From Streptomyces sp. NBC_00513 (GTDB taxonomy: Bacteria; Actinomycetota; Actinomycetes; Streptomycetales; Streptomycetaceae): a stretch of 64,000 bases of DNA. The position numbers were made by a program, and so were the translations under genes. Shown one piece after another: positions 1 to 8,021 of the stretch (position 1 is its first letter; the number at the start of each line of letters is the position of its first letter). The notes beneath the pieces are model-generated. The model worked only from the letters and a program-made list of their open reading frames with translations, did not search any database and had not been told where the DNA came from. The stretch is taken from the NCBI RefSeq assembly GCF_041431415.1, contig NZ_CP107845.1:5022001-5086000 (forward strand), given 5' to 3'.

Positions 1-63
1 AAGGGCCTGCGCGGCAAGACCCCCGCCGAGCGGACCGTGGTCATCGACACCAACCCGAGCTGA
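1..63 (+). CDS. C-terminal end of an unidentified protein (partial)
   Basis: The frame open from base 1 codes for 20 residues, ending ...TVVIDTNPS, and stops with TGA at 61-63. The start lies outside the window. The codon use is typical of high-GC actinomycetes, and a strong terminator follows 40 nt later, so this is a genuine gene end. Too little is present to name a family. Confidence 0.6.
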   Translation, partial: KGLRGKTPAERTVVIDTNPS

Positions 64-103
64 CCCACCGAGGAACGCCGGACCACCGAGGAACACCGCA
101 GGT

Positions 104-138
104 CGGAGCCCCCGCCGGAGCATCGCGCGGGGGCTCCG
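104..138 (+). terminator. Intrinsic-type hairpin terminator
   Basis: A perfect 12-bp inverted repeat (104-115 with 127-138) with an 11-nt loop lies between the upstream gene end and the ABC transporter operon. There is no U-run, as is usual in Streptomyces. It probably ends the upstream transcript. Confidence 0.75.
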
Positions 139-145
139 TCATGCC

Positions 146-171
146 CCCGACATGACAACCGTCATGTCGGG
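146..171. promoter_or_regulatory. Perfect 11-bp dyad, putative operator of the DesR-like regulator
   Basis: Arms at 146-156 and 161-171 are perfect inverted repeats with the 4-nt spacer AACC; the core reads ATGAC-N4-GTCAT. It ends 53 nt before the ABC ATPase start. NarL/FixJ-type response regulators bind dyads of this general size, and the operon downstream ends with such a regulator, so autoregulation is the simplest reading. Binding by this regulator is inferred. Confidence 0.5.
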
Positions 172-224
172 ATCACGACCGGCGACACTGCCGCGCGACC
201 CCCCTGCCCGGCGAACCTGGAGCC

Positions 225-1181
225 ATGACGACGACAACCGCGACGCAATCAGCCGCCGCCACGACATCCGCCGGCGGCCCGGTGGTGAGCTTCGAGGACG
301 TGACCAAGAGCTACGGCGCGGTCCGCGCGGTCGACGGGCTCTCCCTCGTGCTCCACCCCGGGGAGACCGTCGCGCTCCTCGGCCCCAACGGAGCCGGCAA
401 GTCCTCCACCCTCGACCTGCTGCTCGGCCTGCGCCCCGCCGACTCCGGCACCGTACGGCTCTTCGGCACCACCCCCCGCGAGGCCATCGCCGCCGGCCGG
501 GTCGGCGCGATGCTCCAGAGCGGCGGCCTGATGGAGGACGTCACCGTGCGCGAGGTCGTCGCGCTGGGCTGCGCGCTGCACCCCCGCCCGCTCCCCGTCG
601 ACGAGGTGCTCACCCGCGCCGGGGTCGACTCCATCGCCGACCGGCTCGTCAACAAACTCTCCGGCGGCCAGGAACAGCGGGTCCGCTTCGCCCTCGCCAC
701 CGCCGGCCACAACGACCTGATCGTCCTCGACGAACCGACCACCGGCATGGACGTCACCTCCCGCCAGGCCTTCTGGGCCACGATGCGCGAGCAGGCCGCG
801 CAGGGCCGCACGGTCCTGTTCGCCACCCACTACCTGGAAGAGGCGGACGCGATAGCCGACCGGGTGCTGGTCCTCAACAAGGGCCGGCTGCTCGCCGACG
901 GCACCGCCGCCGAGATCAAGGCCAAGGCGGGCGCCCGCAAGATCGCCTTCGACCTCACCGACGACCCGGTCGACGAGGCGACGCTGCGCGCCCTCCCGCA
1001 CCTGACCGCCTACGAGCGCCACGGCGACACCGTCCGGCTCCAGTCGCGCGACGCCGACGCGACCGTGCACGCCGTCTACGCCCTGGGGCTCTACCCCCGG
1101 AACCTGGAAGTCGCCGGGCTGGGTCTCGAACAGGCCTTCATCGCCCTCACCGAGGCCGAGGAGGCCGACGCGTCATGCTGA
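225..1181 (+). CDS. ABC transporter ATP-binding protein (ABC-2 / DrrA-like)
   Basis: This 318-residue cytoplasmic ATPase should energise the permease encoded next. Visible motifs are Walker A GPNGAGKSS at about residues 53-61, the signature LSGGQEQR near 145, Walker B/D-loop VLDEPTTGMD near 166 and a switch histidine (ATHYLEEAD). The C-terminal 80 residues form the accessory domain typical of drug or lipid exporters of the DrrA/CcmA class. The start at 225 has CTGGAG upstream. Its stop overlaps the permease start by 7 nt, the first of three overlaps linking a four-gene operon with a sensor kinase and response regulator. That arrangement is known for DesKR, LiaRS and similar envelope-stress or drug-sensing exporters. 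The substrate cannot be told from sequence. Confidence 0.9.
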   Translation: MTTTTATQSAAATTSAGGPVVSFEDVTKSYGAVRAVDGLSLVLHPGETVALLGPNGAGKSSTLDLLLGLRPADSGTVRLFGTTPREAIAAGRVGAMLQSGGLMEDVTVREVVALGCALHPRPLPVDEVLTRAGVDSIADRLVNKLSGGQEQRVRFALATAGHNDLIVLDEPTTGMDVTSRQAFWATMREQAAQGRTVLFATHYLEEADAIADRVLVLNKGRLLADGTAAEIKAKAGARKIAFDLTDDPVDEATLRALPHLTAYERHGDTVRLQSRDADATVHAVYALGLYPRNLEVAGLGLEQAFIALTEAEEADASC

Positions 1182-1930
1182 ACAACGGAACGACGAAGCT
1201 CGTCACGCTGGAGATCTCCCGCGCGCTGCGCAACAAGAAGTACCTGTTCTTCACCGTCCTCTATCCGGCCGCCCTCTTCCTGATGCTCGGCGGCACCCTG
1301 GACGGCACGACGAAGGTCATGGGCACCGAACTGACCATGCCCGCCTTCTACATGGTCGCCATGGCCTCCTTCGGCGCGCTGACCGCCGTCCTGATGGGCA
1401 ACAGCGAACGCATCGCCAAGGAACGCGAGAAGGGCTGGGTCCGCCAACTGCGGCTGACCGCCCTGCCCGGACGCGGCTACGTCCTCGCCAAGACCGCCAG
1501 TGCCGGCGTCCTCTCGCTGCCCGCGATCCTGGTCGTCTTCGCGGTCGCGGCCGGAGTCAAGGGCGTACGGTTCGAGCTCTGGCAGTGGCTGGCGCTGACC
1601 GGCTCCATCTGGGCCGGCAGTCTGGTCTTCGCCGCGCTCGGCGTGGCCATCGGCTACCTGGCCAGTGGGGACACGGTCCGACCCATCACGATGCTCTTCT
1701 ACTTCGGCCTGTCGATCCTCGGCGGCCTGTGGATGCCCACCGCGAACTTCCCGCAGTGGCTGCGGAACATCTGCGAGTGGCTGCCCACCCACGCCTACGC
1801 CGGCCTGGGCCAGGCCATCGAACTCGGCGGCGCGCCGCACGCCAAGGACGTGGCGATCCTCGCGGTGTACTTCGTACTGTTCACCGGTGCCGCCGCCTGG
1901 CTGTACCGCAAGGACTCACTGAAGGCATGA
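1175..1930 (+). CDS. ABC-2 type transporter permease
   Basis: A 251-residue membrane protein starting MLNNGTTKLVTLEISRALRNKKYLF, with about six hydrophobic segments, the fold of ABC-2/DrrB exporters. The N-terminal cytoplasmic stretch carries the usual basic RALRNKKY before the first transmembrane helix. The last residues (WLYRKDSLKA) are cytoplasmic. ATG at 1175 overlaps the ATPase stop, so the two should be made in equal amounts. An upstream in-frame extension to 152 exists but would read through the ATPase gene in another frame and is not credible. It pairs with the upstream ATPase to form the exporter; the substrate is unknown. Confidence 0.88.
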   Translation: MLNNGTTKLVTLEISRALRNKKYLFFTVLYPAALFLMLGGTLDGTTKVMGTELTMPAFYMVAMASFGALTAVLMGNSERIAKEREKGWVRQLRLTALPGRGYVLAKTASAGVLSLPAILVVFAVAAGVKGVRFELWQWLALTGSIWAGSLVFAALGVAIGYLASGDTVRPITMLFYFGLSILGGLWMPTANFPQWLRNICEWLPTHAYAGLGQAIELGGAPHAKDVAILAVYFVLFTGAAAWLYRKDSLKA

Positions 1931-3126
1931 CGGTGACCAGCGAGACGGACGCCCGGTACACGACCCCCGGGGAGGACATCCAGGGCGCCGGCGGCCCCCG
2001 TATCGGAATGCGGCCGGAGAACCGCCGGCAGCGGACCGTGAAGCTGCTGTGGACGGGCCTGTGGCTCTTCTACCTCAGCGCCCCCGTCATCGACCTGATC
2101 CGCGGCGGACACAGCCTCGGGGCCCGACTGCTCGGCGGCCTGGGCCTCGCGGCCTTCGTCGCCTGGTACCTGGTCCTGGTCCTGCGCAGCGGCAGGCGGA
2201 TACCGGTCCGCCGGGTCCTGTTCTCGCTGACGGTCCTGGTCGCCCAGGCCATGATCCTGTCCCTGTCCCTGGGCCGCGAATGGCTCGTGCTCTTCGTCTA
2301 CGTGGCCATCGCCTCCGGGGCCGCCCTGCCCGGGGAGATCGCCCGCTGGACCGTCCCCGGCGCGACCGCCCTGTTGTGCGTGACGGCGCTCGCGGTCCCG
2401 GGCGGGGACCAGTACCTGGCCGGCCTGCTCATCCCGGCCCTGATGGGCGGGTTCGCGATGGTCGGCGTCCGCGCCATGGTCCGTACGACGATGGAACTGC
2501 GCCAGGCCCGGGCCACGGTCGCCCAACTCGCCGCCAACGAGGAACGGCTTCGGATGGCCCGCGACCTGCACGACCTGCTCGGGCACTCGCTGTCGTTGAT
2601 CACGCTCAAGAGCGAGCTGGCGGGCCGGATGCTGCCGGACCGGCCCGAGGCGGCCGCGCAGCAGGTCGCGGACATCGAGCAGGTCAGCCGGCAGGCGCTG
2701 GTCGACGTGCGGGAAGCCGTGAACGGCTACCGACGGCCCACCCTGCCCGGCGAACTGGCCGGCGCCCGTACCGCGTTGGCCGCGGCGGGCGTGCAGGCGG
2801 ACATGCCCGGCGAGTGGACGCGGGAACTCCCGGAGGAGATCGAGTCGGCCCTCGCCTGGTCGCTGCGCGAGGCCGTGACCAACGTGGTTCGGCACAGCGG
2901 AGCGCGCCGGTGCGTCGTCACCCTCGACATCCGACAGACCCTGGCGGGACCGGTGGCCGAACTGAGCGTCCACGACGACGGATCGGGCGGCCCCGCCGAG
3001 GCCGGCAACGGGCTGACCGGACTGACGGAACGCCTGGAGGCGGTCGGCGGCAGCCTCACGGCCGGTCCCGCCGGCAAGACCGGCTTCCGACTGCTCGCCC
3101 GTGTCCCCCTAGGATCGACCCCATGA
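1927..3126 (+). CDS. Sensor histidine kinase, DesK / NarL-partner type (HisKA_3)
   Basis: A 399-residue membrane kinase. The N-terminal half (about residues 40-160) has four or five hydrophobic segments and no large extracellular loop, so it probably senses within the membrane. A short coiled linker leads to the HisKA_3 H-box MARDLHDLLGHSL with phospho-acceptor His at about 215. The ATPase N-box EAVTNVVRHSG is near 315, and the G-box GNGLTGLTERL is near the end. ATG at 1927 overlaps the permease stop as ATGA. It should phosphorylate the response regulator whose start overlaps its own stop, and so respond to the same stress that the exporter relieves. The signal is unknown. Confidence 0.9.
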   Translation: MTVTSETDARYTTPGEDIQGAGGPRIGMRPENRRQRTVKLLWTGLWLFYLSAPVIDLIRGGHSLGARLLGGLGLAAFVAWYLVLVLRSGRRIPVRRVLFSLTVLVAQAMILSLSLGREWLVLFVYVAIASGAALPGEIARWTVPGATALLCVTALAVPGGDQYLAGLLIPALMGGFAMVGVRAMVRTTMELRQARATVAQLAANEERLRMARDLHDLLGHSLSLITLKSELAGRMLPDRPEAAAQQVADIEQVSRQALVDVREAVNGYRRPTLPGELAGARTALAAAGVQADMPGEWTRELPEEIESALAWSLREAVTNVVRHSGARRCVVTLDIRQTLAGPVAELSVHDDGSGGPAEAGNGLTGLTERLEAVGGSLTAGPAGKTGFRLLARVPLGSTP

Positions 3127-3740
3127 CCTCACGGCCCATCAGGATCCTCCTCGCCGAGGACCAGTCCATGGTCCGGGAGGCGTTGGCCGCGCTGCTCGGC
3201 CTCGAACCCGACATCGAAGTCCTCGTCCAGGTCGCGCGCGGCGACGAGGTGGTGGCCGCGGCCCGCGCCCACGACGTGAACGTCGCCCTGCTGGACATCG
3301 AGATGCCCGGCATGACGGGCATCGAGGCCGCCGCCGCGCTGCGGACGGCCCTGCCCGGGCTGCGCATCGTCGTCCTCACCACCTTCGGCCGCCCCGGCTA
3401 CCTGCGCGGCGCGATGGAGGCGGGAGCCTCCGCGTTCCTCGTCAAGGACGCGCCGGCCGCGCAGTTGGCGGACGCGGTACGCAGGGTCCTTGCGGGGGAG
3501 CGCGTCATCGACCCCATCCTGGCCGCGGCGGCCCTCGCGGAGGGCGCGAACCCGCTGACGGACCGGGAACGGGAGGTCCTGCGGGCGGCGGAACGCGGCG
3601 CGACCAACACGGAACTGGCCGAACGTCTGCACCTGTCCCCGGGCACCGTCCGCAACTACCTCTCGACGGCGATCCAGAAACTCGCGGCCCGCAACCGCGC
3701 CGAGGCCATCCGCACGGCCCGCGAGAAGGGCTGGCTCTGA
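3123..3740 (+). CDS. Response regulator, NarL/FixJ family (DesR-like)
   Basis: 205 residues. The receiver domain has acidic residues E12/D13, phospho-acceptor D58 (ALLDIEMPG), the conserved Thr in VVLTTFG and Lys in FLVKDAP. The C-terminal LuxR-type helix-turn-helix begins at about residue 140 (LTDREREVLRAAERGATN). ATG at 3123 overlaps the kinase stop as ATGA. As the last gene of the operon it most likely controls the operon promoter, where a perfect dyad lies at 146-171. No obvious hairpin follows; only 19 nt separate it from the convergent gene. Confidence 0.92.
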   Translation: MTSRPIRILLAEDQSMVREALAALLGLEPDIEVLVQVARGDEVVAAARAHDVNVALLDIEMPGMTGIEAAAALRTALPGLRIVVLTTFGRPGYLRGAMEAGASAFLVKDAPAAQLADAVRRVLAGERVIDPILAAAALAEGANPLTDREREVLRAAERGATNTELAERLHLSPGTVRNYLSTAIQKLAARNRAEAIRTAREKGWL

Positions 3741-3759
3741 CCGGCCCCCGGTCCGGACC

Positions 3760-4551
3760 TCAGTTCAGGAGGGCCCGGGCCGACACGGCCTCCGCGCGGA
3801 TCCGGGCCGCCGCCCCCGCGTCCACCGCGTCCACCACCTCCGCGTACGCCTCCAACTCCACCGCCCCCGTCACGAACTCGCCCCGCTCCACCAGCAGCCG
3901 CCCCCGCTCGTAGCGCAGCGACGCCGGGTGCGACGGCAGCAGCAGCGACAGGTCCAGCGCCCACAGCGCGACCGCCGAGTGCTCCGGCCGCGTCGCGGCC
4001 CACGCCCGGATGTTGTTCAGGATCCGCAGCACGACGTCCAACGTGCGCGCCGGCGTCCGGGGCTCCGCGGCCGACTCCGCGGGGCCGGCGCCCAGCGAGG
4101 CGCCCCCCGCGAACGGGTCCACGACCACCCCCTCCTCCGGGTCGCCGAAACCCACCACGAAATGCCCCGGCAGGCCCAGCCCGTACACCGGCGCGCCCGC
4201 CCTCCGCGCCACCTCCAGCCAGACCACCGACAGCAGGATCGGCAGGCCCCGGCGCCGCCGCAGCACCTGGTGCAGCAGGGAGGACGACAACCGTTCGTAG
4301 TCCGCCGGCGTGCCGTGGAAGCCCAGCCGGCCACCCAGCAGCTCCGTCACGGCCGAGGCCCAGGCCCGACCGCCGCGCAGGCCGTACGGCAGCATGCCCG
4401 CCAGCCTGTCGAGTTCGATCTGAGCCCAGTCGATGCCGCGTTCGTCGAGGTCGGGGTCGGCCTCCGCCGCCAGCAGCAGGCACAGCAGGGCCAGGTCCGG
4501 CCGCTCCGAGCGGGCCTCTTCCGCGAACCGGGCCCGCGAGGCGGAACTCAC
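3760..4551 (-). CDS. SirB1-like transglutaminase-fold protein
   Basis: 263 residues. The central part (RRRGLPILLSVVWLEVARRAGAPVYGLGLPGHFVVGF) is the hallmark of the SirB1/transglutaminase-like family, with the His in GHFVVGF and the Asp in VDPFAGG that follow a cysteine in catalytic relatives. I do not see that cysteine here, so enzyme activity is doubtful. The C-terminal part is helical and TPR-like (ALDLSLLLPSHPASLRYERGRLLVERGE). The start is GTG 4551, overlapping the stop of the GNAT gene as GTGA, so the two are translationally coupled. Function is unknown. Confidence 0.75.
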   Translation of the reverse strand: MSSASRARFAEEARSERPDLALLCLLLAAEADPDLDERGIDWAQIELDRLAGMLPYGLRGGRAWASAVTELLGGRLGFHGTPADYERLSSSLLHQVLRRRRGLPILLSVVWLEVARRAGAPVYGLGLPGHFVVGFGDPEEGVVVDPFAGGASLGAGPAESAAEPRTPARTLDVVLRILNNIRAWAATRPEHSAVALWALDLSLLLPSHPASLRYERGRLLVERGEFVTGAVELEAYAEVVDAVDAGAAARIRAEAVSARALLN

Positions 4552-5531
4552 GCCGCCGCCCGGAAGTGGTGGTACGCGTGGTGCGTCGCGAAGCCCAGGC
4601 CGTCGTACAGGGCCCGCGCGCCCGGGTTCTCCGCCTCCACCTGGAGCCAGGCCGCCGAGGCGCCCTCCTCCAGGGCCCGCCGCGACAACGCCGCCATCAC
4701 CGCCGTGGCCAGGCCCTGCCGCCGGTGCCCCGGATCGACGTCCACCGCGCCGAAACCGGCCCAGCGCCCGTCCACCACCATCCGCCCGATCGCCCGGCCG
4801 CCGCCCAGCACGGCGAACCACACCGAGGGCCCCTCGACCAGCATCCGCCGCGCCAGGTCGGGGTCGCGGACCTTCCCGTAGCGGGCCAGCCACCGCTCGT
4901 CCGGGGCGCGCAGCAGCCGTACGTCCGACACGTCCGCGTCCACGTCCGCGACCGGCGCGAGCGCCCCGATCCGCACCTGCGCCGAGACCTCGTTGACCCA
5001 CCCCAGCCGCTCCAGCTCCGCGCACAGCAGCTCCTGGGTGCCCGCGGCGCCCGTCGCGGCCTGCACATACGCCGGAAGTCCGCGTTCCGCGTACCAGGAC
5101 GTCACCCGCGCGAGTGCTTCCGGGACGGGTATCCCCGGGTCGCCCAGGGGAAGCGCCGAGTTGGCCCGCCGGGTGAAGCCCCCGGCCGCACGCAGCGTCC
5201 ACTCGCCCAGCGGCTCGCTCTCCAGCGGCTGCCAGGCCCGCGCCGTCACCCGCGCGAGCTCCTCGAAGGAGGCCGCGGGACCCCTGCGGCGGGCCGGCGC
5301 GGCGGGCACCGTCTTGCCCGCCACCAGCGAGGATTCCGCGATCCGGACGGACGTGCCGTCCTTGCGTGTGATCGTGAGCACACCTTCGTACCATGATGTG
5401 AGAACACCGACCGTGTCCGTGAACGAGGGGGAGTCGCTCCGCCCGGCCTCCACCCGTCGTACAGAGACTCGTTTACCCACGTCAGCGGGGGTGATACGGA
5501 TCTCCAGCAGCCCACCGGCAGTGATTTCCAC
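4548..5531 (-). CDS. GNAT-family N-acetyltransferase with N-terminal SH3-like domain
   Basis: 327 residues. The first 70 residues (MEITAGGLLEIRITPADVGKRVSVRR...) form a small beta-rich module found fused to GNAT domains in actinobacteria. The C-terminal half holds the acetyl-CoA-binding segment HRRQGLATAVMAALSRRA and the closing ENPGARALYDGLGFATHHAYHHF. It should transfer acetyl groups to an unknown amine. The start is GTG 5531, supported by AGGAGGGG about 10 nt upstream. It heads a two-gene minus-strand operon with the SirB1-like gene and is divergent from the ferredoxin gene (117-nt spacer). Confidence 0.82.
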   Translation of the reverse strand: MEITAGGLLEIRITPADVGKRVSVRRVEAGRSDSPSFTDTVGVLTSWYEGVLTITRKDGTSVRIAESSLVAGKTVPAAPARRRGPAASFEELARVTARAWQPLESEPLGEWTLRAAGGFTRRANSALPLGDPGIPVPEALARVTSWYAERGLPAYVQAATGAAGTQELLCAELERLGWVNEVSAQVRIGALAPVADVDADVSDVRLLRAPDERWLARYGKVRDPDLARRMLVEGPSVWFAVLGGGRAIGRMVVDGRWAGFGAVDVDPGHRRQGLATAVMAALSRRALEEGASAAWLQVEAENPGARALYDGLGFATHHAYHHFRAAA

Positions 5532-5648
5532 AGCTCTGTCCGCCCCTCCTGTTCGGATCGTGCCCGGGAACGGAGATACTAGGTGCGGGCATCGACGACG
5601 CCGCGCTCCCGCGCGATATGGAAAGCCCTACCGAGGAGGAACGAGAGC

Positions 5649-5975
5649 GTGACCTACGTCATCGCGGAGCCTTGTGTCGACGTCAAGGACAAGGCATGCA
5701 TCGAAGAGTGCCCCGTCGACTGCATCTACGAGGGCCAGCGGTCCTTGTACATCCACCCGGACGAGTGCGTCGACTGTGGTGCTTGTGAGCCGGTCTGCCC
5801 GGTCGAGGCCATCTTCTACGAGGACGACACTCCGGAGGAGTGGAAGGACTACTACAAGGCGAACGTCGAGTTCTTCGACGAGCTCGGTTCGCCCGGTGGT
5901 GCCTCGAAGCTGGGCCTGATCGAGCGTGATCACCCCTTCGTCGCCGCGTTGCCGCCCATGGGCGAGGGCCACTGA
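5649..5975 (+). CDS. fdxA: Seven-iron ferredoxin (3Fe-4S / 4Fe-4S)
   Basis: 108 residues. The cysteine pattern is that of actinobacterial FdxA. C9 and C17/C21/C25 lie in the N-terminal part (CVDVKDKACIEECPVDC), and the second motif CVDCGACEPVCPVEAI binds the other cluster. The acidic C-terminal tail (EEWKDYYKANVEFFDELGSPGG) is also typical. GTG 5649 is preceded by GAGGAGG at good distance; the longer frame from 5583 lacks a site and adds non-conserved residues. It is a soluble electron carrier, often serving cytochromes P450. It is followed by its own hairpin and then dapC, so it may be monocistronic. Confidence 0.93.
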   Translation: MTYVIAEPCVDVKDKACIEECPVDCIYEGQRSLYIHPDECVDCGACEPVCPVEAIFYEDDTPEEWKDYYKANVEFFDELGSPGGASKLGLIERDHPFVAALPPMGEGH

Positions 5976-5994
5976 CGGCCACCGCCTCCCGGCG

Positions 5995-6020
5995 GTCCCC
6001 CCGGACGGTGTCCGGGGGAC
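5995..6020 (+). terminator. Hairpin terminator after the ferredoxin gene
   Basis: Arms 5995-6005 and 6011-6020 pair with one bulged C and a 5-nt loop, 20 nt after the ferredoxin stop. It separates fdxA from dapC. Confidence 0.6.
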
Positions 6021-6144
6021 GAACGCGTGCTTCGGTCCCGTACGGCTTTCGCGCCGGCGGGACCGACCCGTTTCCGCGGCGGTGCGAGCGCAGTGACCCG
6101 GCCGCACCGCCCCGATCCAGCACCCAGAGAGAGCAGAGACCACC

Positions 6145-7239
6145 GTGGCCGCAGTATCCGACCGTCTTCCCGCCTTCCCCTGGGACAAGCTGGAGCCGTA
6201 CAAGGCGACGGCGGTCGCCCACGCGGACGGGATCGTCGACCTGTCGGTCGGCACGCCCGTCGACCCGGTCCCCGAGGTCATCCGGCGCGCCCTGATCGAG
6301 GCCGCGGACTCCCCGGGCTACCCGACGGTGTGGGGCACGGTCGCGCTGCGCGACGCGATCACCGGATGGTTGCGCGGACGCCTCGGCGCGAGCGCCGCCG
6401 GGCACCGCAACGTGCTGCCGGTGGTCGGCTCCAAGGAACTGGTGGCCTGGCTGCCGACCCAACTCGGCCTCGGCGCGGGCGACAAGGTGGCCTACCCCCG
6501 GCTCGCCTACCCGACGTACGAGGTCGGCGCGCGCCTGTGCGGCGCCGAGGCCGTCGTGTACGACGACCCGACCGAACTCGACCCCGCCGGCGTGAAGTTG
6601 CTGTGGCTCAACTCCCCGTCCAACCCCACCGGCAAGGTCATCCCCAAGGAAGACCTGATCCGGATCGTGGCCTGGGCGCGCGAACACGGCGTCCTGCTGT
6701 TCAGCGACGAGTGCTACCTGGAACTGGGCTGGGACACCGACCCCGTCTCGGTCCTCCACGACGACGTGTGCGGCGGCTCGTACGAGGGCATCGTGGCCGT
6801 CCACTCGCTCTCCAAGCGCTCCAACCTCGCCGGCTACCGGGCCGCCTTCATCGCCGGTGACGCGGCGGTGCTGGGCGAGCTGCTGGAGATCCGCAAGCAC
6901 GGCGGCATGATGACCGCCGCCCCCGTCCAGAACGCCGTGGTCGCGGCCCTCGGCGACGACGCCCACGTCGCCGCGCAGCGCGCCCGGTACGCGGCCCGCC
7001 GCGACGCGCTGCGCACCGCCCTGGAGGCGCACGGCTTCCGCATCGAGCACAGCGAGGCCGGCCTGTACCTGTGGGCGACCCGCGACGAGCCCTGCTGGCA
7101 GACCGTGGCCCACCTCGCCGAACTGGGCATCCTGGTCGCCCCGGGCGACTTCTACGGGGAGGCGGGCGCGAACTTCGTCCGCGTCGCCGTCACCGCCACC
7201 GACGAACGGGTCGAGGCCGCGGTCAAGCGCCTCGGCTGA
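6145..7239 (+). CDS. dapC: Succinyldiaminopimelate transaminase (class I/II PLP aminotransferase)
   Basis: 364 residues. It is a fold-type I aminotransferase with N-terminal LSVGTPVDPVPEVIRRAL, the substrate segment LWLNSPSNPTGKV, the Asp motif LFSDECYLELGW and the PLP lysine K224 in HSLSKRSNLAGYR. The sequence is of the actinobacterial DapC type, which converts N-succinyl-2-amino-6-ketopimelate to succinyl-DAP using glutamate. Its role is supported by dapE 1.9 kb downstream, the next enzyme of the same diaminopimelate/lysine route. GTG 6145 follows a GAGAGCAGAG stretch. A strong hairpin follows the gene. Confidence 0.88.
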   Translation: MAAVSDRLPAFPWDKLEPYKATAVAHADGIVDLSVGTPVDPVPEVIRRALIEAADSPGYPTVWGTVALRDAITGWLRGRLGASAAGHRNVLPVVGSKELVAWLPTQLGLGAGDKVAYPRLAYPTYEVGARLCGAEAVVYDDPTELDPAGVKLLWLNSPSNPTGKVIPKEDLIRIVAWAREHGVLLFSDECYLELGWDTDPVSVLHDDVCGGSYEGIVAVHSLSKRSNLAGYRAAFIAGDAAVLGELLEIRKHGGMMTAAPVQNAVVAALGDDAHVAAQRARYAARRDALRTALEAHGFRIEHSEAGLYLWATRDEPCWQTVAHLAELGILVAPGDFYGEAGANFVRVAVTATDERVEAAVKRLG

Positions 7240-7272
7240 GCCGGAAGCGGCCCGCGCGGCGCCGCGGACAGC

Positions 7273-7308
7273 CCGAGGGGCCGGGAGTTCGTGCTCCCGG
7301 CCCCTCGG
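7273..7308. terminator. Bidirectional hairpin terminator
   Basis: A perfect 15-bp inverted repeat (7273-7287 with 7294-7308) with a 6-nt loop lies between the convergent dapC and secreted-protein genes, followed on the plus strand by TGTTCCTT. Confidence 0.85.
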
Positions 7309-7329
7309 TGTTCCTTGTCCGCGCGGTGG

Positions 7330-7713
7330 TCAGCCGCCCAGGCCGCCGGCCAGCGGCAGGCCGCCCAGCGGGAGGGTCTGCGCCGAGGGCAGCCCCGAGG
7401 TGGGCAGCGCGTCGGTCGGCAGGGCCTCGGTGGGCAGCCCCGAAGTGGGCAGCCCCGAGGTCGGCAGGCCGGCCAGCAGCGGGCCGGCCGCGCCGGTCAG
7501 TTCGGCCGGGGCGGCCTTCGTCACGGCGTTCGTGGCGGTCGCGGCGGTGTCGCCCGCGCCGTCGGCGGCGTCCGGCGCGGTGAGCGTGCCCAGTTGCGGC
7601 ACGGACTCCAGGCCCGCGGCACTGGCCGCGCCGGCCGCACCGACCACGGGAGCTGCGCCGGCTGCGAGGAGCAGCGCGGCACGGGCGATCCGACGGGTCA
7701 GGGGGAGGGACAT
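7330..7713 (-). CDS. Small secreted protein with LPT pentapeptide repeats
   Basis: 127 residues. A signal peptide (MSLPLTRRIARAALLLAAGAAPVVGAAGAASA) has a likely AxA cleavage site near residue 32. The mature part is Ala/Gly/Pro-rich. Between about residues 82 and 111 it carries a run of near-identical pentapeptides of the form GLPTS/ALPTD, encoded by about 15-nt direct repeats. ATG 7713 is preceded by AGGAGC. No catalytic residues are evident. It could be a cell-surface or matrix protein; similar short repeat proteins are common in Streptomyces, but I cannot give a function. Confidence 0.72.
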   Translation of the reverse strand: MSLPLTRRIARAALLLAAGAAPVVGAAGAASAAGLESVPQLGTLTAPDAADGAGDTAATATNAVTKAAPAELTGAAGPLLAGLPTSGLPTSGLPTEALPTDALPTSGLPSAQTLPLGGLPLAGGLGG

Positions 7714-8021
7714 GTTGCTCCTAAGCGGTAGCGGCTGAGTACGCCGTGTACAACCGCTCGCAGGGCGGGCGAAGTTGCGGACCCGTCGGGTAAAGGATCA
7801 GTAACGCATCGTTTAATCGGCTTCCGGGAAAAGCGCACCGGACGCGCGCCCACCAGGTGTTCTGTCCGACCCGACCCCCCGAGGTCCCCCGAACCGGTCA
7901 CCCCCGCACGGGGGACGTCCCGCACGTCTGAACGAGCCCGTCGGCGAGCCCGTTGAACGGGGCCCGTGAACGAGCCCCCGTCCACGCCGCTTTCGATCGG
8001 CCTCGCGTCGGGCGGATCGCC
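7714..8021. other. Intergenic region, no gene seen
   Basis: 308 nt between the secreted-protein start and the stop of the lysozyme-fold protein, both on the minus strand. It must hold the promoter of the secreted-protein gene; I see no convincing -10/-35 pair. No strong hairpin was found. Confidence 0.5.

Noticed and set aside
152..1174. N-terminal extension of the ABC permease to 152
   Set aside because: It overlaps the ATPase gene in another frame and is Arg/Pro-rich; the permease start at 1175 fits the family and the overlap pattern.
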